Positions 1 through 9,962 of a DNA stretch of 32,957 nucleotides are shown here, piece after piece. The DNA is from Haplomitrium mnioides. Its lineage: Eukaryota > Marchantiophyta > Haplomitriopsida > Calobryales. The notes under the pieces are model-generated. The model was not told the origin of the DNA, made no database searches, and was given only the letters and a program-made list of their open reading frames with translations. The DNA lies in the NCBI GenBank assembly GCA_049999725.1, contig JBNGIS010015921.1, positions 1 to 32,957 of the forward strand, written 5' to 3'. The position numbers were made by a program, and so were the translations under genes. Every line of letters begins with the position of its first letter. Position 1 is the first letter of the stretch.

Positions 1-290
1 TTCAGTCACTACTAGTTCTGCTTCAATAAGCTACTAGTTTTGCTTCAATAACCTACTCGTTCTGCTTTCTTAAATTGCTTCTTGTTCTGCTTCAATAAGC
101 TTCTAGTTTTGCTTGCATAACCTTCTGCTTGCCTCAATTGCTTCTCATTGTGCTTGCTTCAATCGCTACTTGTGCTTCGATAAGCTACTAGTTTGGCTTC
201 AATAACCTATTTCCTGAATTCCTGCTCATTATGCTTGCTTTAATCGCTACCTCCTTCAATAAGCTGCTCGTTCTGCTTCAATAACCTTGC
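1..290. repeat. Degenerate minisatellite (TGCTTCAATAA-type units)
   Basis: Units such as TGCTTCAATAAGCTACTAG, TGCTTCAATAACCTACTCG and TTGCTTCTTGTTCTGC recur imperfectly about a dozen times, with spacing of roughly 20-45 bases. Copies have diverged by substitutions and small indels, so the array is old. It runs off the left edge, so its full length is unknown. No coding frame is visible in it. Confidence 0.7.
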
Positions 291-1482
291 CAATGGGTAC
301 TCGTTCGGGTTCAATGCATTACGCACACAATGTGCTTACTATTATTAAGTTATCACACCTTGCGTCCACTCCTTCTCTGTACATCTACTCCGACATGTAG
401 CATACGCTTCTGCAGATAAGGCTTGACATTGCAGTGTAATTGAACTCAGAATGTTGTTGATCGAATTAAGTCGGGGTCCGCTATTGTAAAACTTCAAGTT
501 ATAAAACTTCATTTTGTGATTTGGTTTTTGATGATGGGACTCACAGCCACACACACACCCACACTTCACTATGCTCTGCAAGTTCATTGTTATATTTACG
601 CGTTTGTATGAAGGACACCGAATGACCAGGAAATTCTTGCGCTGCGTCAGCTAATTTTCAGTTTTGCATGATGCATAACAGCCTCAATCCTCTGACAAAT
701 TCTGTTGGGTATGTTGTCACGAAGCATGAGGTAAGAGTACTGGAGTCAGAAAGAAAGCTTCCCAAGCTTCCCACTTGCAAAGCGTTGGTGGGAGGAATGC
801 TGGGTAGTGAGCTCTGTTCAATAGACAACTGGGCAGTGCCTATCTTTCGAAACAGTCTGCGGGGACTGTAATCTTCAGGGCTAATCAGTAGTATTTGATT
901 AGGCAAGGCGTTGCTGTATTTGAAATCGTCCTGAATATGACAACCATTTATTAAAGACAGTAAGCGGGAACTCGGCGCGCTGTAGCGAAATTGTAGGTGT
1001 GTTGATTGAACAGTCAATTGACAATAGATTTCGTCGACGGCCTTTTTCTCTCAGGAAATGTCATTCTAATCTGCTTCGCAACGGATTTCTCCTGGCTTCG
1101 ACCAATTCTTTGTGAGTGGTCGCTTTCGAGTCAAGTGTTGGGCTGAATTTCTCGTGAATTGCCTTAATTGGTTTGGATTCAGAACCGTATCCACACGGTG
1201 CCTACCTTCCTGAGTTTTTTGGAGCAAGGTGGTGGCCGTTATACATCGCCAACTTTCATAAGCGAACACTAGGCGTTATGAATGGTGTCGGGTTGAGGGC
1301 GTACAGGTTTCTCTCAACTGTAAGGCCTCGTGTGTTGTGTTCAGTTTCGCAATTAGTTAAAGGTTGCACGGGATTCATTTCTTGGAATAGCTGCTTCTGG
1401 TGGAGTTGGGTGTTGAACTTCAGACTTGTACAAGACATCAACTTATTGGCAATTACAATGCCATTGAACAGTTTCATTTGCA
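291..1482. other. Intergenic / probable 5' region of the SOSS-B-like gene
   Basis: No convincing coding exon is seen on either strand. Open stretches of 60-120 codons occur (for example 668-871 plus and 658-1017 minus) but overlap antisense to each other and show no recognisable motif. The last few hundred bases are probably promoter and 5' UTR of the gene starting at 1483. I could not identify a TATA box or transcription start with confidence. Confidence 0.4.
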
Positions 1483-2013
1483 ATGGCAGCTGCAGCGAAA
1501 CTCGTGGTGTCCTGGAATAATTTGGAACGTGTGAATAAAATGCAGCAGCAAGGATCGGCAGTTCAATCACCCGTCAAATTGTGCGATCTGCGTCCCTCAG
1601 CTCATAGCAACGTCAACACCACTTTTATACTGCTTGAAAAAGGTTCTGCTTCCCGAACGAGTGAAGGGGGGCAGTTAATGTGTGTTGCTCTGGTGGCAGA
1701 TTCCACAGCATCGGTTCATCTTCAAATGTGGGGTAGTGAGTGCGATGCCTTTCAACCCAGCGACATTATCCGTCTCAGTAATGGGCTCTTCTCGTATCAC
1801 AAAGCTAGCATGGTATTGCGGTCAGGGAAGAAGGGTACGATGGAGAAGATTGGCCAGTTCGCAATGCTGTTCGTAGAAAGCCCCAACATGAGCAAGCTGC
1901 ATTGGGTTGCAGATCCTTCTAACCCGAAACAGTGGAAGCCGGTTGGACTTCATCAAAGTTCTTCTCAAGCTTCTCATGGCAGTTCGTTCCATAATTCCCG
2001 GGGAATTCATTAA
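1483..2013 (+). CDS. SOSS complex subunit B-like OB-fold ssDNA-binding protein
   Basis: Intact 176-codon open frame from ATG to TAA in one exon. Residues about 28-125 read as the single OB fold of the SOSS-B / hSSB (NABP1/2) family: a start of the type TFILLEKG, a variable strand, VALVADSTASVHLQMWG (family: KVADKTGSINISVW), then the diagnostic QPSDIIRLSNG (family: QPGDIIRLTKG), a strand with LRSGKKG (family: LYTGRGG), and EKIGQFAMLFVESPNMS (family: QKIGEFCMVYSEVPNFS). The C-terminal tail (about 150-176) is short, Ser/His-rich and probably disordered, as in the animal proteins, though shorter. By family, it binds single-stranded DNA in the nucleus as part of the SOSS complex in the DNA-damage response; for a plant this role is inferred. 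The ATG is chosen because it begins the longest open frame and leaves about 25 residues before the OB fold. The absence of introns is notable beside the intron-rich neighbour. AATAAA at 2428-2433 could serve polyadenylation. Confidence 0.88.
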   Translation: MAAAAKLVVSWNNLERVNKMQQQGSAVQSPVKLCDLRPSAHSNVNTTFILLEKGSASRTSEGGQLMCVALVADSTASVHLQMWGSECDAFQPSDIIRLSNGLFSYHKASMVLRSGKKGTMEKIGQFAMLFVESPNMSKLHWVADPSNPKQWKPVGLHQSSSQASHGSSFHNSRGIH

Positions 2014-2848
2014 TTACACTAAGTTCTTACCACGGAACACCAAGAGTGCCAAATCCCACATTCTAAATGAGCAGGCTCTGTTGTAGCTTTCTGCCTCTAG
2101 CATGAAATTCTTCTTCTGTCAAAGTGATGGTGGCTTGGCTGCTCTTGCATTCTCAAGCGCTCATCCACGATCGTCGTATTCTCTTAGAGCTCTCACGTCA
2201 GAAGTGATTTCTCCAACTGCCCATCAAATTCATGAATTCTCGTAATGCAAATCACTAGGGATCAATAGACGGTTAGTGCGTCTTTTTAAGTTGCTAAGAG
2301 ATACGCCAATGTAAGGTCCCATTTCAAACCATTTTGAAAAATGCTATGAACTCGTGTAAAATCACTTACAACGACCAAATCTGCCCACGATTTTCATACA
2401 CGCGAGTGCTGCTTTCATCTTAACTACAATAAATAGCCTCTATCTAATTAGGGCCAAGACCTAGTTGAAAAGCGTTTGTGATTCCCAGAATCATTGTGGG
2501 CAGGGAACAAGTGGTTGGAATGCAGGTTACGTGCTTGGATTACTTTCCTTCAGTCGATTGTACGAGTTACTCATCATCTTCGCTATCACTGTTTTGTATG
2601 GAGTGAATTCTTGATGGAATCGCAAGGACATGTATGGTTTGAATGATATTCAGCCATACAGATTCTACCTCGTCGTTAGAATCTGGTCAAACTCACAGGA
2701 GGATGTTTGTGTACTGTAATCTGGTCACGGAACGGTCTGTTGACTCTCAATATTTGTGTCTGTAGGTGAGGATGCGTGTGCGTGTGTGGCAGGTAATGTG
2801 TGTGAAATTGATTGCAGATATCGTGTAGCCCATGAAAGCTAGAAATCT
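2014..2848 (+). other. 3' UTR and intergenic spacer
   Basis: No gene is visible. An AATAAA hexamer at 2428-2433 is a plausible poly(A) signal for the SOSS-B-like gene. A GT-rich stretch around 2750-2810 ends in TTGATTGCAG (to about 2818), which looks like a splice acceptor and may mark a 5' UTR exon of the next gene. Confidence 0.4.
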
Positions 2849-3497
2849 ATGGCATCATCGATTGCTAGCCAGTTTCCAACCCCGGTTTCTTGCTTCAGAG
2901 TGAGGTCATGGTGCCACCAATGGCTATCTGTGAATACGAAGGATCACAACAAGGTTGGATTCTCAACTTGCGACGACGACAGCTGCCGAATCATTCTGCG
3001 GCCTTGGGCTTATGGATTGTATATGCTTCAAGTCCTACCCTACTCTCACGGCTCGCAATTTAGTGCAGCTGATCAGCAGACACCTTCCAATGCTCTCAAC
3101 GGCGTTGAATCGGCGAAAACGATTTCCGAGTCGAAGTTCGAACATGGACGTGAGCGAATTGCGTCAGTTGGAGATACTTGGTTCCTGTGCAGACGGGGCT
3201 CTGTGGTGGTCCTAGCCACCAATAAATTTGACGAAAATTCGACCTTCTGTCTTGAATTCGATGAACATGGAAGTAAGTAGTCACAAGCCTGCTTAATTTT
3301 TTTCTAATAAGCTTGCGAGCTGGGAAACATTCAAAGATCCCTCGAGCCCAACTAAGCAACCCAACGAAAATTGTCACTAGGCTGATTCTCGAGTCTCCTG
3401 GCTTGCCATTGAAATGTGTAAGGATTGACATTTCTAATGTTTTTAATCCACGAGTAATATTTAACTCAGGTTTCTCTGCCTTCGTGGACAAGGCATG
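2849..3497 (+). other. Candidate 5' coding exons of the fascin-like gene, unresolved
   Basis: Two models compete. Model 1 starts at ATG 2849 and stays open to 3272, where GTAAGT follows; it contains CFRVRSWCHQWLSVN, which resembles the start of a fascin repeat. It joins 3320-3417 (donor GTAAGG at 3418) and then perhaps a tiny exon at about 3472-3497 that leads in phase to 3749. Model 2 ends exon 1 at 2953 or starts at ATG 3261, and uses the acceptor at 3311 to reach LASWETFKDPSS, a good WExF-type repeat end, but that frame closes at TAG 3378-3380. Acceptor CTTGCGAG (to 3319) is weak. I cannot decide from sequence alone. Confidence 0.35.
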
Positions 3498-6410
3498 GTG
3501 GTGTTCATGTTTGAAGCCTTGAAAAGTAGGCACTCGGAACAGCAACCCCGTGACTTAAATTGAGCACCATGTTGATAGTGCTGTTGTGTTTTCTTGAGAT
3601 TTGAAACTCAACTTGTTTTCACTTCTTCCTCCAATTAATCAAGACAACTTGCACTGGTACTTTGATGGACTCGCGTTTCTATCGTCAAAGAACTTAAGAG
3701 GATGAATTGTGTGTATGTTAATCGGATTTCAATGTTGAAATGGTGAAGGGGTGAGATTTCGTGTTGTCCATGACAACAGCTACTTGACAGCTGACTCGAA
3801 AGGTTACCTACGCGGTGGGACAAAGAAAGCAAAGAAGTGGGAACATTTTGTCTTGGTTGAGGAGGCCATCAGCTCTCTATGGACCCAAACAAATATGTAA
3901 CTTTACAGACCATTCAAAGCTAGATTCTTTGATTTTCTAAAGGCTGCTAGCAATTCAAGATATGTACTGACAAGCATTATTCTGCTGCAGGATGATTTGT
4001 GCACCAGTGCGAGTAACTCTACAAGCAAACACAGGAAAATATATGTGCTCTGCCATGCCTGTTATCTGCGCTCGTGGTGAGGTATATTGATTTAAACGAG
4101 GTTTTCAAGCCATATAGATTTGTCCCGAGTGGGTGACTTTGCCCTTTGTTCTAGAATGTGCAACCTATTCATGCACTGTGTGCGGTAGGCATCTACAAGG
4201 ATTATAATTACAACGAATTCGGATCCATGTGGAAAACTGCAGGCCCCATGTTGCTGTGAAGAGTTTCTACTGGACCTCTCTTTTCCAACCTTGATACCGG
4301 TCAGCAAACCAAAATTGATACCTGAGAGGGAGTTGAACTCCAAGGAAAGCTCAAATCTAGTCATCGGTGGCATAAGCGGTGGCATAGATGGTAGCAGGAA
4401 GCTGAAATGTGCTATCAGTGCTACGCAGAGCAGTATTGCCGATGGATCTGTTTGTACAATACGCAGTGCTGATTGCAAGCGGATGGTATGTACTCACCTA
4501 TCTGTTACACATTCTGATTAGCTCAATGAATCTTCCTTACGGTGTATCACTGATGCTATTTTCCATTACACGTTTTTTAACAGTGTAAATGAGCTCTAGT
4601 TTTGTGCATAGGGCATGATGGAAACTCACCAAGACCTGTGTAAATCTTCACACTTAAAACACACAGTTTTTGGAATCAAAAGTGACAGCTTCATGAGTTG
4701 GTTTACACAAATTTCTTAGAAAGTGTAGCTGTTCAGCATTTGTTTATTTTCATGGTGGTTTTCTTCCTTTCCAGCTCAGTGCAGAACCTGATGGCATTGT
4801 GTTCACGACCTCAGTGGAGCAAGTCCGCGGAATGGAGAATTTTGTTGTCAAAGTTCACCCTCGCAAGGGCTCCCGTACCGTGAGCATCAGGTCGTATAAA
4901 CAAACTGGGAAAGATAAGTCCTGTGGTCAATATCTAAGTGTGAGTGGAGCGGGGGATGTCCTCTGCAATAAGTCAGAGAAAAAAAAATGTGAAGAGTTTG
5001 ACTTGGGTCTAGCAAATGGATCCAGAGTTCTTATCAGGAGCATTCATGGGGGATATCTAGCTTGTGATCCTTCAGTACGGTTATCAGATACACCTTATAA
5101 CAATGGATTCCAAAGAGAGGGCTCCAGAGAGGAGCTGCAGAGGAGCCTCTGCTCTTGCTTTCTGCGATCAAGTGAGGACATGGAAGGTTTGGGTGCTTGG
5201 CAACTGAGATCCCACGGGGATTCTCTCTACACGATGGTTGCTGTTCCGCTTGCTAAGGGTAGTGCGCAAGTTTACCTTTGTGTGGATTCTGTTGGACGAG
5301 TTTTACAGGTATTTTATAAGCATGCTTTTCATTTACAACAGCTTCGGGATTTCTGAATGTGTCAAACATGTAGTGAGCAAATCAAGGAACACCTGGTTTT
5401 GTAGGTGTTGTTGCTTTCCCATTTCTTCAGCTCGTAGATCATGTGTGTCACATTGAAATTATATTTTATAATCAATTATCCAACAAGTTAAAAAATACTT
5501 CTTCAGTGGTTTTAGTGTATGTTGTTTCCGGAGACCACAGTAAGGGCTTGTGTTTCATTAGCTTTGGATCTGTCAACATCATGACTGAGTTGTCTGTTAT
5601 GTTTGACATGGAGCTGACTGATATGGGTAGTCGTCACTGCTAAGAAGACACTTTATAACTCTTACCAGTATGTGTAGAATTTCTGAGACTTTTGTATCGT
5701 GGATCTCTTTATGAGTGTCACTGATCAGCTTCTATCATCTTGCCGTGTGTAGTCAAGTGAACCTGCAGTGCACTTTCCGGCAACATCTTCATTATTTGAG
5801 GTTGTCCCTGTTTCTGGCGCATGCTTAGACACCATGGACGATGAGATATGTTCATTCACTGGGATTGTGGGCTTTACCATTCGCACTGTAGCTCGCATTC
5901 ATGGGAAGCGGTGAGTACACTATGAAAGTGTAGTGACGGTTGCAGATAAACGCTCTTCATTTTGAGATTTGCTTTCATCTCACATGTTTGCTGATGGGTC
6001 TAAAATTTGCCCACCATACAATGGATGGTCTTGTTGTCTTGCTGCCGGTGAAACTTGACATTGGTGATAGATGTATTTGTCTGCAGCCGGTTTTTAAGTG
6101 TAGAGCCAACTGGAAAAGTCACTGCCAGCCGATCGAGTGTTTCACGCTGGGAAATATTCCACGTAATTGATGTGGATGCCACTGCTGCTGCGGCTCAACA
6201 TGATTTTGTCTGCCTACCGGCAGCAGTAAATTTAAATCTGGCAGGATCATATCGCTCTATAGTGTCTAGTACAAGTAGCCAACAAGGGCGCTCAATATCT
6301 TTATCCACTGCTTGGACAACTCTCTCTGCTTCGGAAGCTTTGCAGAAGTAAGTGTGCATTTTGGATTTTGATTGGGTCTCGCTGTGCTATTTATTGCAAG
6401 GAGTGTAACA

Positions 6411-6460
<50 letters not shown>

Positions 6461-6470
6461 NNNNNNNNNN

Positions 6471-6520
<50 letters not shown>

Positions 6521-8291
6521 TTACAACTACGCAGGGAGTTTCGTTGAAACCGCTCAATTTCCTTTGCTTTGCCATGTAGTGAAATATGGCATGTGACATA
6601 TAGTTGGTTGCCAACTGAAGGGCGTGTGGAGCTACTGCTGAAATAATACGTTGTGGGGGAACAGTTCCTCGAAGATTGACGGCTTCATTGCAGGACCTTT
6701 GCATTGGGCATATATGCTGGTTGGCATCAGGTGTGTCATCAAGAAAATGTTATTTTTTATTGATAGAGTTAAGCTGGCGCAGTGGAACTGCATGTGGATG
6801 GAATGAGGCCTCTGTCGTTTGACAATTGATGGATCTGATTCGTGACAGTTGAAATGTTATTTGTTATGCTTAATGCATTGACTGATTGACATTGATAGGA
6901 TCTGGCAGCTCGCAGCAGTCATCCTCCACATTGGAGAAGCCCTTTTATGGGATTGAAGACAAAATGAAGGAAACATGTTGCTTTGCCTTTACCGACTCAG
7001 AGTTGTGTGGGTTGGTTTCCTTGTTGAACTCTTCTACTGGACAAGCAAGTGGAATTTCAGCCAGTATTCCTGCCGAGTTTCTAGATGAAAGCATGTTTAA
7101 CATACCGGATGATTTGCTCGCTCGAATCTGGGCCTTGTGGAGGTAATCAAATTTTCCGAGTACAGGACTGGACTTAACATGTCTGACTGAAGTTGGTCTC
7201 TGTTGTAGTTGATAGGTAGTGAGCCTCTCTCTGTACTAACTGTGTTTAGTTTAGTTTATAACTATGTTTCCTGATATTGAATAGATCAAGGCAGCATCCG
7301 CAGTTGGCATGCAAGTGGTGGCCAAGCTCACTACTTTCACAAACACCAGCACAACAGCAAATTGAAGCCCGAGCTCCTCCGAACCATGGAGGACGAGGAT
7401 TTGGTCATGTGCCGGATCTCCAGCGGTTACCGGTTGTGCAAGTCTCTATGTGGGGAAGTACTACCGAAGGCTGGCATTGCGGTTCCTGTGGCTCTGGAGG
7501 AGTTCTTGCGATGGATCCTTCTATTAATCCAGGTTACCTTTGCATAAAAGTTGAAATTGTGTAGACGTATGTGCTAATTTTAGTAAAGCTTAAGATTGAT
7601 GTCTTTGTCTATTGCCTAAACAAAGTGCTTTGTGCTTGTGTTTATTTGTTATTCTGAAGATCAGTAGCACAATTCGATAATGAGCATTGCATTCTTGAAG
7701 TTCATGGTAGAAGTACCTGTCGTCCCTTTAAACGTAGTATGGATGCTTATGTCCATTGCATGCAATAAGTCGCACGCTTGCTTGGGATTGTTCCAGCTCA
7801 TTATAGGTACTTAGAGGTGCAACTACGAGCTGTCAGTGATGTTCCGAGAGCTTCTACGGGCAGCTTGTGGAATGCAATTTCTTTTGCTGGGCTCAGGTAC
7901 ATTATTTTCAAGCTCAGAGCAAGCTTAATTCTTTCATGGACAGAGTGTAAACCTATATGTACCGATTACATTCCAACATGTCTGGAAAGGAAGTGCTTAG
8001 GCTTATACCCGGAAAACTTCTTGTGGTGAAGCTTATTGCAACTTCTTTCTCTAGGATATGAGATTGAACAGTCGTGTGCAGATGTTCCAAATTTTAAGAT
8101 TTCCTCACTGAATGTCGGAAGAATATTCATGCACCTGCAAGGTTTGCAAAGATGAACGCAGTGATCTTTGTGAATCGTCACATGGGTCTGGCTTCTAATT
8201 TGCAGGCAAACTAGTAGAACCGACAATAGGGGTGATGTGGATTACTGATGCTTTTGAGGATTCTTTTTGCTCTGTGATTGCAGTCTCATGA
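2849..8291 (+). CDS. Multi-exon protein with fascin-like beta-trefoil repeats and an unrecognised C-terminal half
   Basis: Eleven exons join in phase with GT-AG introns: 3749-3896, 3991-4081, 4243-4485, 4775-5308, 5753-5910, 6087-6347, 6909-7142, 7295-7532, 7815-7896, 8082-8141 and 8206-8291 (TGA 8289-8291). Together they give about 711 codons. The 5' end between 2849 and 3497 is uncertain (separate entry). Fascin-type repeats show the hydrophobic-x-R-x-x-H-x-x-Y-L pattern, often followed by W-E-x-F: VRFRVVHDNSYLTADSKG with KKWEHFVLV (3751-3866), VRVTLQANTGKYMCSA (4007-4054), RVLIRSIHGGYLACD (5023-5067), and GFTIRTVARIHGKRRFLSV with SRWEIFHVIDV (5860-6175). By family, such folds bundle actin or bind ligands; actin binding here is only inferred. 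There is no signal peptide or clear membrane segment. From about 6909 on the protein (for example NIPDDLLARIW, ELLRTMEDEDLVM, ELLRAACGMQFLLLGS) matches nothing I recognise; it is Leu-rich and probably helical. The acceptors at 6909 and 7295 were picked because only they keep the frame open. Alternatives: a plant-specific beta-trefoil family outside fascin proper. Confidence 0.72.
6414..6517. repeat. (AT)n microsatellite with a 10-N assembly gap
   Basis: About 47 bases of pure AT dinucleotide on each side of ten N (6461-6470). It lies in the intron between the exons ending at 6347 and starting at 6909 of the fascin-like gene. The N run is probably a placeholder for an unspanned or low-quality stretch, so true repeat length is unknown. 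Long Ile/Tyr frames through it are artefacts. Confidence 0.95.
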
Positions 8292-8786
8292 CGACAGCGT
8301 TAGTCTGTCGAGTGGTTTCGATTTGCCGAGTAATATCAGCATCACCTGGAGCTGTTGCGTCTGGAGTAACGAGCAGCAGCAGCACAGTTGGGTAAATTGA
8401 TACTGTAATTAGTGATTACATCATCTGTACAGGAATGTGGTGGGCACAGACAGTTCAGCAACGTCCTCGATTGGGTTCGAAGTTACGCCTACTGTGTAGA
8501 TTGGAATCATTGTAAAATAACAGCAACTATGTAAACAATTCATTCATATGGTTCACTTTGGCATGTCAATTAGTCTGACTGTTGTTGCATTCATTCAGCC
8601 TACCTCTGCTCCCGCTCTGTAGAGTCCAGAGAATTCTCAAGCCTCCAATGGAAGAAAAGGCAGGTTGAGGAATGATAAAAAACCAAGTGTTTGGAATCGA
8701 AAGGAGGATTTCCGAACCTCGGGGTTGGCACGATACGAGAGGAATGAATATCTGGGCAACAAGAGAGCGTCGTGCGCTTGCCTGAG

Positions 8787-8808
8787 CGCCGGCAGCCGGC
8801 TGCCGGCG
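8787..8808. repeat. Perfect 22-bp GC-rich palindrome
   Basis: CGCCGGCAGCCGGCTGCCGG followed by CG is its own reverse complement with no spacer. Flanking bases (G at 8786, A at 8809) break the symmetry. Nearby GCCGG/CCGGC motifs are frequent to about 9240. Function unknown. Confidence 0.85.
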
Positions 8809-9828
8809 AAGTGAGGGCAGTAATTTCTCCAATGTGAAACCGGATTTTAGGGAGGGAGAAGAGAAAGGACAGCAAAAGTGGTCCTGCAAAAACCGGGAAT
8901 GCAAACCCGGCACCCGGTAGTGCGGACAGTGTTTTCCTGGGGGGACCGGAGGATGTCCTTTAGGAGCCTGTATTTAAGGTATGGTCCGTCAACTTGCCGG
9001 TTTTGTAGCGGCTTTTCCAGGCCGGCGGGCCCCAGGCTACGCAGTTCTCGGCTGTACTACGTACAGTACAGTACAGTGTGTGTCCTAATAAGCCACTTGG
9101 TGCCCGAGGGTGTCGGGCAGCCGTTGAAAAATCCCTTCTTTCTTTGTGTACCTACTGCATTGTTTTAATTACGGGGGGTGCCAACAGAAGTTTTACGGTG
9201 CGGCGACTGGTGGCGTTACCGGCGGCTCTCTTGCCGGCGGAGTCGAGCAACACGTGGCCTTTGCTCCGAGGCTTGGGCCACGTCATGGCAGAAGATTCTC
9301 CTCCGCAAGGCAGCTTTTGTGGCCACGTGCTGGAAAGACAGTGGAAAGACGACCGGTTGTAATCTCCGGTAGCCGGTGGGGCTCCTTGGTCGAGGAGAAA
9401 GGTTTCTTCACATGCAGCACGCAAATGAGCCATTGAATGACGCAATGCGTTTGTGCAATCATAGCTCAGCTCACAAAAAGCAACGAGCAGGAATGTGAGT
9501 TGAGGAGGTAATCGGAGAAGGGAGGATGATTCGGTCCCGCTACAAATGAGGAGCGTTTTTGTCGCAGAGATTGTGAGCCACCAATAACTTGTTTGTATGA
9601 ATGAATGGTGGGATCCGACAGTATGAGGCTTCGATTGATTTTCTTGGCAACATGGCTAAGACGTCACGAATATTCTGGCCGGCCTGTGTTGGTTTGAATA
9701 GTTTCCTTCTGGTTTCCATTCGATGAATCAGTGCCGGTGCCGTAGCTGTTCCTGGTACGGCCCTTGCCCAGTCTGCATCAGTCAGGGCAGGTCCACTTTC
9801 CGATACACACAGCCAAGCCAATCAAGCA

Positions 9829-9962
9829 TACTCTACTCTACGATCTCTATACAGACATACATACACAGGGATCGTAATGGTCGCTGCCATGGATGGCACC
9901 GTTTTGAATTGCAAACAGACGATGAGAAAAAAGAAAGAATATAGAGTAAGTAGAGTAGAGTA
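9829..9962. repeat. 13-bp inverted repeat with about 108-bp spacer
   Basis: TACTCTACTCTAC at 9829-9841 and GTAGAGTAGAGTA at 9950-9962 are perfect reverse complements, with partial extension inward (CTCTATA / TATAGAG). The spacer shows no frame of interest. It may be a fragment of a small MITE-like element or simple-sequence chance. Confidence 0.6.

Noticed and set aside
1-290. CRISPR-like array
   Set aside because: Repeats are degenerate, spacing is irregular and the context is eukaryotic.
6266-6704. Open frames with long Ile-Tyr runs
   Set aside because: They are translations of the (AT)n microsatellite and the N gap.
8566-9445. Many overlapping open frames on both strands
   Set aside because: GC-rich composition removes stops in all phases; no motif, no consistent splice chain.
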